NCBI RefSeq assembly: GCF_019399895.1
Contig: NC_091870.1
Span: 2,686,001 to 2,750,000 of the forward strand
From: Cardiocondyla obscurior
Lineage: Eukaryota > Arthropoda > Insecta > Hymenoptera > Formicidae
Length of the DNA stretch: 64,000 nt
Direction: 5' to 3'
This document shows positions 1 through 9,821 of the stretch, in pieces. The notes beneath the pieces were generated by a model. It did no database searches. It was not told where the DNA came from and saw only the letters and a list, made by a program, of their open reading frames with translations. The translations under genes and the position numbers were made by a program. Each line of letters opens with the position of its first letter. Position 1 is the stretch's first letter.

Positions 1-543
1 TTTTCAAAACTATCCTATTAATAAAATTACAACTGTGCCGTTGTAATGACAAATTACAGAAACTTATAAATTCATATACGTTACAATGTCAAATTAAATT
101 ACATTATTTAAAACAAACTAAAAAAATTAATTAATTAATATCCAACATATATCTTCAAAATGAATTTTTTATCGTACTTTTTCATAAAATTAAAGATAAA
201 GCATTTCGCAAGGCTACGATTTTGAAACGCGCTTCAGCACATGTTACTTTTTTTCTCTCTCTCTCTTTTTTTTAATTTAAACTTCGATCAAGCAGAATAA
301 TACACGCAGAGGTAATCTCATTTATTTGAAATCAACTTAGTCTGGCAATTACCTAGAGAAATATCACCACTTTGACAAGCGGAACTAATGGAAAGATACA
401 AATATCGGACGGATGTCGGGCGTGCCGAGATAGCTTCAAGCGGAAAGAAACTAAACAGAGGATAGATAGGTAGATGGGGAGGGATGGGTAGATAGATATG
501 TAGGTAGGTAGGTAGGAAAACTTGCTCTTTCCCCCCCTTGTAG
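1..543. other. AT-rich sequence, no gene seen
   Basis: The first 300 bases are very AT-rich with homopolymer runs. The rest is mixed and ends in a C-rich pyrimidine tract (about 526-540) that makes a good splice-acceptor tract for the candidate exon that follows. I see no coding signal. Confidence 0.5.
462..516. repeat. Imperfect (GATA/TAGG)n microsatellite
   Basis: Alternating GATA, TAGA and TAGG tetramers run through this stretch and finish in three clean TAGG units. It is a degenerate tetranucleotide tract with no other visible role. Confidence 0.75.
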
Positions 544-594
544 ATCCGCGATGTCGTCTCGCAGGGACTCTCGAGACTCGCTACAGCAGATAAG
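544..594 (+). CDS. Candidate 51-nt internal exon
   Basis: A strong pyrimidine tract ending in TTGTAG precedes position 544 and a consensus donor (GATAAG|GTAAGA) follows 594. The enclosed 51 nt is a multiple of three. It is open in two of three frames: phase 0 reads IRDVVSQGLSRLATADK, and the next frame gives a Ser/Arg-rich peptide containing MSSRRDSRDSLQQI. No homology is recognised and no partner exon was found, so this rests only on splice-site quality and open frame. It could be a chance pairing of splice-like sequences. Confidence 0.3.
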
Positions 595-3250
595 GTAAGA
601 GGAAAGCACGAATTTCTACGTGCTCGACATACGAGCGCGGTCGACCTCTCTCGTAACAGAACCGGATTTCAGATTCCCGGGATCCCATTGAACAACACGC
701 CACAGCTATATCAACTCGCGCCGGGTCATATGCAAATCGGTAATCGTGCACGTGCAGCACGCACAATAATGACGCAATTCCGAGATACCTTCACCCTCGC
801 TATGAGGCGCGAGTGCATTCACGGCGCAGCATTTTCAAAAGTTAAGCACATTCCTCTTTCATGCGCTGCACGATGAAGCACTAAAAGAGGCATCGATGCG
901 TTTCCCGTAAATGTTTTTAAATCACAGCTAAATCGCTCGTAAGCGATTCGACTGCGAAGTATTACAAGATCCATCGCAACACTCGACTTGAATTTTTATT
1001 TAATATATGTATACGGATATCTGATTGACTGAAGACGAATAAAACTCGCGAATAAAAATAAAAAAAATTTTTTTTTTTAATTAATTATTATCAAATTTAC
1101 AAGTCGGGAGAGCAAGAAAAAGAACGTGGGACTTATAGCGAAATTTCTAATCGTGTCAAGTGCATGGCTGCGATCCGTACGATTCCTTTATTAGTCGTGC
1201 TCGTTTAATGACTTCTCGCTTTGACAAAGAGCAGAACAGTGACATGCCGCTAATAGCCGCGCTTTGATTAGTTTATCTAATTAAGTTCTGAACAAGTTTC
1301 ACCCCACCCTGACCTTAATTTCGCCAAGAAGTTCACCAAATACCGAACGCAGGAGAACTCATGGCAAACGATCTCTTTGGAGATCACTGTGGTCAGCGAA
1401 ACCAGTATTGGCGAACGAACGACGCAAATGTCATCGAGAGAATTCGCTAACTTCGTGTACTTAACAGGGGACTCAATACCGCAGATGCGGTTCTCGTGAA
1501 TGAAAATTAGAACATGAATATATATCGGCGATCGATTAATTACTTGCATTTCGCAGCAATGACATTTTAGAAAATTTATAGGACGGGCCCGGTGACCTAA
1601 ATAAAGTATATGAATTTAATATTTTACAATAAAAAAGCATTTATTTCCCTTTTTTTTTTTCATAAATCAATTTGTTGAAATAACATTCAGCCACTTTATA
1701 GAGAAAATCAATTTAGTAGTTATTAATTAATTTTGTTTAAAAAAAGAAAAAAAAAGTTATTATTAAATATTAAAGTTATTATCGAAAATAATTATCCTGA
1801 AAATACGACCAATGTATAATGCACGTGAAAGCATTATTATTACATTAGTGGTCAGTTAATTCTATAGAAATCGTAAAATACGAAAACATATGCACGAAAC
1901 GTTTTACTCTTGCGGCGTACATCGAAAATATAATATACATATATATATATATCTCGCTATCAATATAGTATTCCAAGTGAAATTCAAGCTTACTTTTATA
2001 AACTTACTTTTCACCTGTCGCTTTATGAGCTCGGGAATAGTGTAGTCGACTTTATGCCGAGATTTCCGCTAAATAATGGGCATACATAAAGAATAAAAGA
2101 GGAAAGTCGAGTTAGACGGGCACGAAAAGGAGCGTTGTGCGGTAACACGGAATATACCGGGGCATTTGATTTTCATCTAGCCAAGGGGGAACAAGCCCCG
2201 GCTTGAATATGCCTTTCAAAAACAAAGAGCAAAAAGGGGTGAGCCGAGGGAACATGAGAGCGTGCACGAGAAACAGGAGTGCACGGTCGGCTCGAAACGC
2301 GAAACAGGGCGAACTAGGAAACGCGAGTGCAGCAGTTACGGGATTAAGCACAACTAAACATCCCTTAAACAACTCGGTCATAAATTCGCCGGGAAGATTA
2401 AGACGCCCTGTGCCCCCTCCCCCTTCCCTCCCCCAGCGCAACCCCTCCTTTCGGTGTATGCCCCCGAGGCTCCGAGACGTTTGCAGGAATACGAGAGGAA
2501 GGAGCTTGCGGTTCTCGCAGCTTTCATCCCTCCGCCGTTTCTACTTTCTCGTTCTCCTCACTCTTCCCTTCTCATGTTCAACATACGCGTATTCCCCTCC
2601 CGCCGTTACCCCCTCGCCCGCCGCCGCCAAACTTCTCGGCACCTGGTGAACGAGCTTTAACTAACTACGTCTGATTATTGCGGCTAGAAGAGATAAATTC
2701 ACTTAATTTCACCCTCCCATTCTCCTCCCCCTCAAGCCTAACGCTGTCCCCCGCGAGTAAAGTCAGCTGTTGAGAACTAAGGAAATAGCCCCGTGCGGGA
2801 ATAGCGGGATGTCGCGAATCGTCCACGGTTCCCAAGTAGTTTCGCGACTGCGGCAACTCGGGCGCCGTTCACGTTCGTTAATAACATATCGTATATCGAA
2901 TGGAGCGCGCGATCGATGACGGGGAAACTATAGGCCACCGCCGCTACGTCGTCGAAACGTAGCGGAGATCGCCGCATATTATAACAATGTTTGCACGAGA
3001 CATGTGCAACGATAGCCCCGCAAAGTATCTGATGTCGACGGTGATCGATATACGGAGATGGTTTTAAATTCGCGTCTTTGCGTTAACGTTTAACTTGGCG
3101 TAAACTACTTAGTTTTGCGTGTGTGCACGCGCGTTATACTGCGTCTATATGCACCTATTTCTCGACTTATTGCCACGGTAGGACGGAATCGCTTGGTACC
3201 CGACGCTCAATTAATTTCCCTTATCCCGTGCCTCTTTTGCCGTAGCTTCG
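595..3250. other. No supported gene; CpG-rich patch at about 2.1-2.9 kb
   Basis: The stretch from 1000 to 2100 is AT-rich with poly(A) runs and a short (TA)n at about 1930-1952. From about 2110 to 2950 the sequence becomes C-rich and CpG-rich, and long frames open on both strands (2203-2649 plus, 2112-2441 minus). Their products are low-complexity and mutually overlapping, so I treat them as compositional. Confidence 0.5.
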
Positions 3251-3251
3251 A

Positions 3252-3312
3252 TATAAATAGAATTCCTCATGAATTCAATAAAGGAGATCACGACCACTGA
3301 TAGCCGGCGATG
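3252..3312 (+). promoter_or_regulatory. Possible TATA promoter and short 5' exon
   Basis: A TATA-box match (TATAAATAG, 3252-3260) is followed about 50 nt later by a strong donor, GCGATG|GTGAGTC, at 3312/3313. The ATG lies directly against the donor, so a start codon could be split from the rest of its coding sequence by an intron. The interval is stopped in all three frames and would be untranslated up to that ATG. No downstream exon was identified and there is no other support. Confidence 0.2.
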
Positions 3313-5900
3313 GTGAGTCGTGCGGTCCACCTCCCTCCCTCTCTCTCTCTCTCTTTTTCCTTCGCCCGGTTCGCCCCATTCGGTGTATCGATTTTCCTTC
3401 AAAACGTATTAAAGGTATTCCGAATATACTTTCCGTGTCGATGAGTAGCCATCCGAGGTGATGGGCCGTTAAAAGCTGTTCTCGGTCAAGTGTGGTAAAG
3501 TACTTGCACGGATCGATGGAAACGAACTCGCGCGACATTAAATGAATGCCGCCAGTGTCTAGCAGAAAATCTTGAAGAAAATTCTCCTCTCAAAAATTCA
3601 TCATCCTCTTCCAACCGTACGTACGCTGTTTCCAAAGCAAACACGGCGAGTTAAACGTTACCTTAGACATAATATTGACACTAAAGCATCTACACGACAC
3701 TAGCAGCGACTGCATTTAGTATTTAAAATAAAGGAAAACGTCCGCCCGCGTGTTTTTTTTTCTTTTTATTTTTCTTTTTTTTTTAACACGCCTTTATAAA
3801 ACATTATCGATTGCAGTGTATAATTGTACTTAAGTAAAAAATCGAATTAGAATTACGAGCCTCTTTTCTTCGGCCAGCTGTAATAGATTTTGCTTCTCAA
3901 GTGGATACGAAATTTTTCTCCCTCCCCTCTATCGAGATATTCATTCTACGCGAGCCGAATGTTATTGCTCATCGGATAGATTGAAAAATAATTCCAGCTC
4001 GTTTCTCAGTAACAATATCTATCCAGGTCACTTGGAATTACGTTACATATCGATGGTACTGACCAGAAAAGATGAGAGTAAAACAATAATCAAGAATTGG
4101 TCATAAAAAGAGATCGGGAAAAGCATCAAGTGTAATATTACATAAAGTAATACACCGATTTCAATGAACAATTGTTGACAAAAAAACAAAAAAAAAATTT
4201 ATTTCCATTTAATTTGACTATAATCATTATTCAAGTTTGCCGGCGGAAAGCTAGAAATATTAAATTTAGCAGAAATAAAGTACCTAATTGTAGGTATTAT
4301 AATCTTTTTTTTTCCTTTTTTTTTTTTTTTTATACTTTCTTCAGAAAATTTCCTTTACTACCTTAGTATATTGTTATCTCAGGCTCTTCGAATACTAAAA
4401 TATTTTCCGTGATCTCCTTACCAAGTCTCGGTGGATCAAAGAATAACTCTGCGAAAACGGAGGGAAAGAATGGGCTCTCGTTCTTTGGAGACATATGTTT
4501 TCAAAGTTACGGGGTGACTCGGGCAAACTGTGGCCATTTTAACATTAGCCTTGTAGACGCGCCCCCTTGAACTTGCGAGAGCTCGTTTTCGCCAGTTCGC
4601 ACCGGCGTTCGAACGTTAATGGCTTCGAACAGAAATTTTGCCGTAACTGCATGCGTTTCAGTTTACACGCTGTAGAGCGCTGTTAACATCGCGTTTTGAA
4701 TAGACGCGAGTGTAACGAGGTACCGTGTATATGCATTGATTAATCGATGCGGCAACAACCCGATTTATTAGAACGCTAACGAAGCTTAAATCGTGACCTG
4801 GGTATCAATGCTAAACTTTAAAGAGCCGCCGTATATCTATAGCATCTACCATTTTTATATCGTCTGCAGCTTATTCTTCGAGCGTAGCTCGTAAATGATC
4901 GAAATAAGGATAAAACCGGCTATCGATAATACTTGACGTGCAAAGTTTCGTTTTTCTTTTTTTTTTTTTTCTCCTAACAGAATTAAAGCCTCGCTTTTTA
5001 TAAACTGACGTCAAGTTATAAGCTGTTACACGACGCTATTAAAATTTGTCCATGATGTCCACGACAGTATCTATATACTTCACCTAGTTTTAAGAGAAAA
5101 CTTTGGTCTTAATCTTCGTGCGCGTATATCATCAGCCGAAAGACACTTAAAAGTAAGTTTCATAAACTCATCGTCAAGTATATCAGCGTATCGTCCGTCG
5201 ACTATATAGCATGACTCGGTTGATATTTCAAGCTACAGCGTAAGTGGATATTTGTCTCGCTCTACATGCAGCTTTTTTACGAAATTCGATCTTCGCGTAT
5301 TTCCTTTCTCTCTCTTTCTCTCTTTCTCCCTTTCTCGTGCACGCCAATTTGTTCTCATTATTGAATCCCGTTCCATTCAAGCAACGCGAAGCATAGAAAA
5401 TGACGATGCGTGTATCGGTACATCATTACTGTTCCGCCATATCTCTCTGTCTTTCACCAACACGCCTTCCGGTACGCGAAAATAATTCAAAGCGGCCTAA
5501 AATGAGAGGAAGAAACTCGAGCAGGTAACAAAGAATTGTATTATTATAAGATTGCAAAAGATTCGGGCTCCGATTTCGCTCTTGTCATGTTTGAGGAAAG
5601 ATAGAATCGCGGAGCCCTCCTGTTTACATTGGAAAAAGGGAGTTTCGGGTTTTCACCCTAATATATTAAATTCAGAAACAGCGATATGGCTCGTGATATA
5701 TCACATCTTTTAAACGTTTATATACATTTTTCTTTATTTCTTTTTATGCTGCCTATCTCTCTATTTAAATTTATATACTTATGTTCTTCGTTTGTTCAAG
5801 ATTCTATTTAAAGAAGTAGACGTAATTAAAAAAAAAAAAAAAAGACGAGAGTAAACGTTAATTGACAAGAAAGGTTTTGAAATTTTATATCAGTTCAATT
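3313..5900. other. No supported gene
   Basis: A (CT)n tract lies at about 3342-3357. The rest alternates between AT-rich runs and ordinary mixed sequence. Frames here are short and stop-rich, with no splice-bounded open exon that I trust. Confidence 0.5.
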
Positions 5901-5928
5901 TGTAATTAATATTCAGCATATAAAATTA

Positions 5929-5938
5929 TTATACATAT

Positions 5939-5977
<39 letters not shown>

Positions 5978-5995
5978 TATACATATACATATAAC
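5929..5995. repeat. (TATACA)n microsatellite
   Basis: About ten TATACA/CATATA units sit inside the 5' part of copy A. Copy B has only a few bases here (TTATAGCG), so the expansion, or its loss, came after the duplication. Confidence 0.85.
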
Positions 5996-5999
5996 GCGT

Positions 6000-6267
6000 T
6001 GAATTGCGTTGAGGTGAGAGAGAGAGAGATAGCCAGGGGGAAGAGGTGAGGGTGAGCGGCGTACGTGCCGCGCGCAAGCTCGGTTCTCCCACTACCCCCC
6101 CTCGCGCTGTCCTTCTCCAGCGGTCGAGCGAAACGTACGTACGCAGCACGTGCTCCGTACGTATTAAAGTTCTACGCACAATTGACGGGCCAGGGACACA
6201 TAATCTGGCGTGAACAATCTTTCCGTATTAACTGTGCGTACCGGCGACTACATCTTTTCGATAAAAA
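6000..6267 (+). other. Copy A candidate 5' (non-coding) exon
   Basis: The segment ends at a consensus donor (AAAAA|GTAAGTT at 6267/6268). Copy B keeps it (ACAAA|GTAAGTT at 28791/28792). Indels between A and B in the C-rich part are not multiples of three and there is no conserved ATG, so it is probably untranslated. The left boundary is not defined. The last 69 nt are open after a shared TAA and read in the same frame into the next exon in both copies, but substitutions there are mostly amino-acid changing. Confidence 0.4.
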
Positions 6268-6581
6268 GTAAGTTAAAACCACGTGCACACGCGTACATTA
6301 AATTCGCCTCTCGTTGCCGTGAACGTAGCGGGGACGAGTACAGTCGGGCTCGAGGGAAGAGGGTTAGATCGACGAGTCCGCGATAGATTCGGAAGATATT
6401 CGTTCGTGGTGTAGGAATGCGAGGTCTCAAAAATCTTTTCGCTACCGTATTTTTGTGGCTGCGTTGTGTGACCGAGAGTAAAGGTCGGTCGTGCGTGCGA
6501 CGTACACATCTCGCGCGTATCACGTAGAATAATTATATTACTGAACCAGCATCTATACATACTATATAATTTTAGTTTCAG

Positions 6582-6938
6582 ATACAACCAGAGGAAGACC
6601 TTCATCGAAGGAGCACCAGCCTGACATCCCCGGTGGAAAAAAGTGGAAAGAGAATAGTGTCGCACGCCGAAAATTATCACGAATACGAACCGCAGCCGGT
6701 TCGTCGGTCGCTGCGGGAGTTCCGCTAAGTAATCGGCGTCATTCTTTTACATAAAAATTTTTTTAACGGGAGTGCCATAGACTATCGTGCGAAAGTGTTA
6801 AGTAAAAAATTAATTTTTGCAACAGTAAATTATCGGGCGCGTTCGCGAGTGTCCTACGCGGAAGGATGACTCGTCACGTTCCACCTGAGAGGAGGAGCAG
6901 GCCCGGGGGGCATCCTGCATCGGCGGAGCAACTTATAG
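6582..6938 (+). other. Copy A main exon
   Basis: The acceptor is TTTAGTTTCAG ending at 6581 and the donor is ACTTATAG|GTAAAT. From its first base the exon is open for 48 codons to a TAA at 6726-6728. A second frame is also open, to a TAA further on. From 6656 to 6865 it is nearly identical to copy B (four substitutions, no indels in 210 nt). The 3' end carries the family block GGCGGAGCAAC. A perfect 6-bp dyad with a 4-nt loop, GAACCG-CAGC-CGGTTC, lies around 6689-6704. Exon status is inferred from conserved splice sites. Confidence 0.5.
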
Positions 6939-7075
6939 GTAAATATCAATTCTTTAAATTAAATAAAAAAAAATTTTTCCTTTTTTTTGTTAAATTTAAT
7001 TCATAACTAGCATGTCTACATTAATTTTTTCCTCTTTATGTTACAGTCACCGGCAGAATTCTTCAACTCCGCTGA
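6866..7075 (+). CDS. Copy A spliced micro-ORF (33 aa)
   Basis: An ATG in fair context (A at -3) at 6866 opens 24 codons plus one base to the donor at 6938. Splicing to 7047 continues in frame for nine more codons to TGA at 7073-7075. The product is 33 residues, begins MTRHVPPERR and ends TGRILQLR; it is very basic with no membrane segment. Copy B has the matching ATG, junction phase and stop (30149-30369, 34 residues) with one in-frame 3-nt indel and 12 substitutions, nine of them amino-acid changing. The shared frame favours translation; the lack of synonymous excess argues against strong purifying selection. No family is recognised. Confidence 0.35.
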
Positions 7076-7084
7076 AGCAGATTG
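7047..7084 (+). other. Copy A small exon (38 nt)
   Basis: It is bracketed by TATGTTACAG and GATTG|GTAAGTCGC. Copy B has a 44-nt version with a 6-nt insertion (30341-30384), an internal 33-nt relative (29554-29586), and copy C a 52-nt relative (49351-49300, minus). The strong donor implies that the transcript continues to exons not found here. Confidence 0.5.
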
Positions 7085-7197
7085 GTAAGTCGCACAATTT
7101 TTTTTTTTTGTAGTTTATAATAGGGATTTCTCAAAAAACAGCGAGCGCGTAACGCGCGTACGGTTTCTTCTGGTATATTAAATATTTCATCACCGAT

Positions 7198-7225
7198 CTG
7201 TAATTTTAATTCAGCATATAAAAAT
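7198..7225 (+). repeat. 28-bp direct repeat flanking copy A
   Basis: This closely resembles the first bases of copy A (around 5901-5928): both share TTCAGCATATAAAA preceded by GTAATT-like sequence. It lies just outside the right limit of A/B similarity. It is too long for an ordinary target-site duplication. Confidence 0.45.
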
Positions 7226-9557
7226 GTTCCTTTTAATAATTTTGCCGAGTTACTCAAGATTAAAAAAATTACGATAAAAAAAAAAATTAAATATATATAA
7301 TTAGTATTTAAAATAATTTTTTCTAAAAGAGCTTAATAAGAGGAGTTCGAGGATAACGGCGAGTACGTTTAAAGAATGATAAATTTACGTGACGATTTGT
7401 ATAAAGCAATAAGTTATTTCAAGAGCTTTGTCTTATCGTTAAAAAATTTCTGTTGTGACACGTATCCTCCACACAATGACGGATTCAATTATTTTCCTCC
7501 TGTTATCCCATCATCCCCTTTCGCGTGACAAATCTCTTTTGCGCGGAAACAAAAAGTGAGTAACAGCTTACTGATGTCAGAATAAGCCCGGCGACATGAA
7601 TTCTTCCTAAAAGGTAGCGTGCGCGCGGTAACGTCGGAGAACCCCGGCGGACGGAAAAGGCGCGACACATAGTTAAGTAACTAAGGTAAAAGGCGGCTCT
7701 TCGCTTCGTACCAGCGCCCAAGTTATGTCGATATTTCTTCGCTCGACGTTTATAATAACCGTCCAGCCATCTCTTTCTCTTCCCCGCCCTCTTTCTCTCA
7801 AGCGTGGAACAATACCGAAGGCGCCAGTTTATATACTACCGGCAACACTTTTATGCTCGAACGCGCGGCAACGTCAACGTCGCCGATAGCCCGGCGCTAA
7901 CCGAGAGTAGTCTATATAGATACGACCAAGTTTAACGACAAACGAGGTTCATTATACCCTGGAAAACAAGGCCCAATGTATATACACGGTCGAAGAAAAA
8001 TATAACGACATCGATCGCGCGTAACGACGTATATCTTGGTACCTAGACACCGCGCCGTCTTTGTGTGCCGACACTACGCGACGTTACCGGATGTAACGTT
8101 GTGCCTTAAACGCGACGGTAACCGCTCCGTATACACACCGCGCGGCGTATCGAGAGCTGCGTGAAGCGCTCGATATCGCGAGCGTTCTATAGCTCTCAAT
8201 TTCGTCAAGGCGATAGAAGTAAAGTATGTATTCCGTAATCGCGACAGATACAAAGACGCGCGTGCCGGTTAGGAGTGATTAATTTAATCACGCCGAAGCG
8301 CCGCGAAGCGCTGATCAAAGAGAATTATGCAAAACATATAGTCAAGGCAGTGTGTCACGCGCGTAACCCGCTTCAGCGCTTGCGTGCTCGCGTAACGCCG
8401 CGCACATACAAGGAAAATCAAATTACGCGAGCAACGTTACGTTACGTCATTTTATGCCACATTTGTCGTACCCAAAGAGACGTGAAATTTGCTGCGATAT
8501 TTTAACATCTTCCGCGCCCGCGTGCAGCGGGTTGCCGCGAGAAACGCGAAACGCCATCCATCAGCGACGGGGTATTTCCACCCTTCAGCGACCGGTGCCT
8601 TCGAAATTATAATAAGAACGCCGTAGCGAGCCGAGTCATAGGCAAGCAGTCACCCGAGACAAGATATAGACGGGTATCGGTTGAATCTATACATCTTTAT
8701 CTCGGTCGATTGGCATTGTTAGCATGAACAGTATTGTTTGAACGTCATATCGGCGCGGGGGCCCTCGGGCGACCAATCAGCGTTTGCGGTAGCCGTGCCT
8801 TATCAAAGATTTCCGGCACCTAGCCGCAGGGCTTAAATCAACCTATCCTCCGACCGAAACCTTTCTCCAGTTTGCGGAACTCTGTCGCGACGAGAGCGCC
8901 GAACTAGCGCCAGCAATAAGAGATCAGCCCTAATTGCCAGACTTTGCGTAAGAACTCGGTAATGAGCGCGCGGGATATCGGTGTTAGCCATCTTCGGATA
9001 TATATCGTACGATCGATTCGTCACGTTCGGTGGAAAGATGGAAAAAAAAGAGAAAAGAAAAAAAAAAAATTAGAAGCCGCGACTCGCGATAACGCGCATT
9101 ATTATTGCCGCGCTTGAAGACTCCATGCGGGTCCACGACAATTTATAACAATTTAATTATCCGCGCGTGGTACACGGGCGTAACATTAATTAATATTCAT
9201 CGATAATAGAATATTAGACAACACGTCTGTCGCGATATAACCGTGTGACGCTCATCAAGCAATAATAAGCAACGGTAATTACTCGTTAATTGGATGACGC
9301 CGTGTTTTAATAACCATTTCGCAGTATGGAAACGCGCGACAAGTCATAACGGGTCGGTGCGCGAAAATCCTTGGGGCATTCGTGAATAACTATTGCAGAG
9401 ACACCACTCTATGTATTAATAAATAAAGAATTAAGAAAAAAAAAAAAGAAAAAAAATGTAAGTAACGTAACTCGAGACATACCTTGAGCTCATAGAATCA
9501 TACATATAGTACTACGCTTGAACATGCGCGGTTTGCCGTCGCATTTATACATCCGCT
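7226..9557. other. CpG-rich filler without a supported gene
   Basis: From about 7750 to 9400 the sequence is dense in CG dinucleotides and palindromic GCGC/CGCG words. Several frames open here, on both strands, with no ATG-led protein-like product. It could hold promoter or regulatory DNA, but I cannot point to a specific site. Confidence 0.45.
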
Positions 9558-9821
9558 TTACGATCTCGGAAGTAGCTCGGCGACTTTAACGTAAATCTCT
9601 CGCACACGGTCGTCTTTAATGTCATATCCAACGGTCACCTCGCCGACGAACGTTCGGTAAATTGGTGACGTAATTACAGGTCTCTGCTTGCACACGGGCT
9701 TACCTGTCTTATGGAATAGCTCGTAACGACCGATCGGAACCCATATCGTTTTACCGACGAAAATACGTATTGGAACATGCACGTAACGAGTCGCCGAGCT
9801 GCCGCTACAGCTGTCGAACAT
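9558..9821 (-). CDS. Unidentified 87-aa ORF with an internal splice donor
   Basis: An ATG-led frame runs from 9821 to a TAA at 9558-9560. The product has ordinary protein composition (segments such as VPIRIFVGKTIWVPIGRY and DDRVREIYVKVAELLPRS), with no signal peptide or membrane helix. A consensus donor, AAGACAG|GTAAGCC, falls inside it at 9704/9703, so the true exon may end there after 39 codons and splice to a distant exon. A longer frame in another phase (9674-10159) overlaps the 5' half but looks low-complexity. I do not recognise a family. Confidence 0.3.
   Translation of the reverse strand: MFDSCSGSSATRYVHVPIRIFVGKTIWVPIGRYELFHKTGKPVCKQRPVITSPIYRTFVGEVTVGYDIKDDRVREIYVKVAELLPRS

Larger units (their letters stand above)
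5901..7180 (+). repeat. Duplicated spliced unit, copy A
   Basis: This block matches 28470-30480 (copy B) on the same strand over most of its length and, more distantly, 49300-49971 (copy C) on the other strand. The order is a GC-rich leader with a conserved donor after 6267, an exon from 6582 to 6938, and a small exon 7047-7084. All these splice sites are kept in copy B. Compared with B, copy A lacks the internal module corresponding to about 29330-29935. Similarity to B fades after about 7180. A near-duplicate of its first 28 bases (around 5901-5928) recurs just beyond its end (7198-7225). I do not recognise the unit. A spliced lncRNA, a fast-evolving gene family or an uncatalogued repeat all fit. 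Confidence 0.75.

Noticed and set aside
2203..2649. 148-codon frame on the plus strand
   Set aside because: Low-complexity Pro/Ser/Arg product, overlapped by a 109-codon minus frame; C-rich tract explains the lack of stops.
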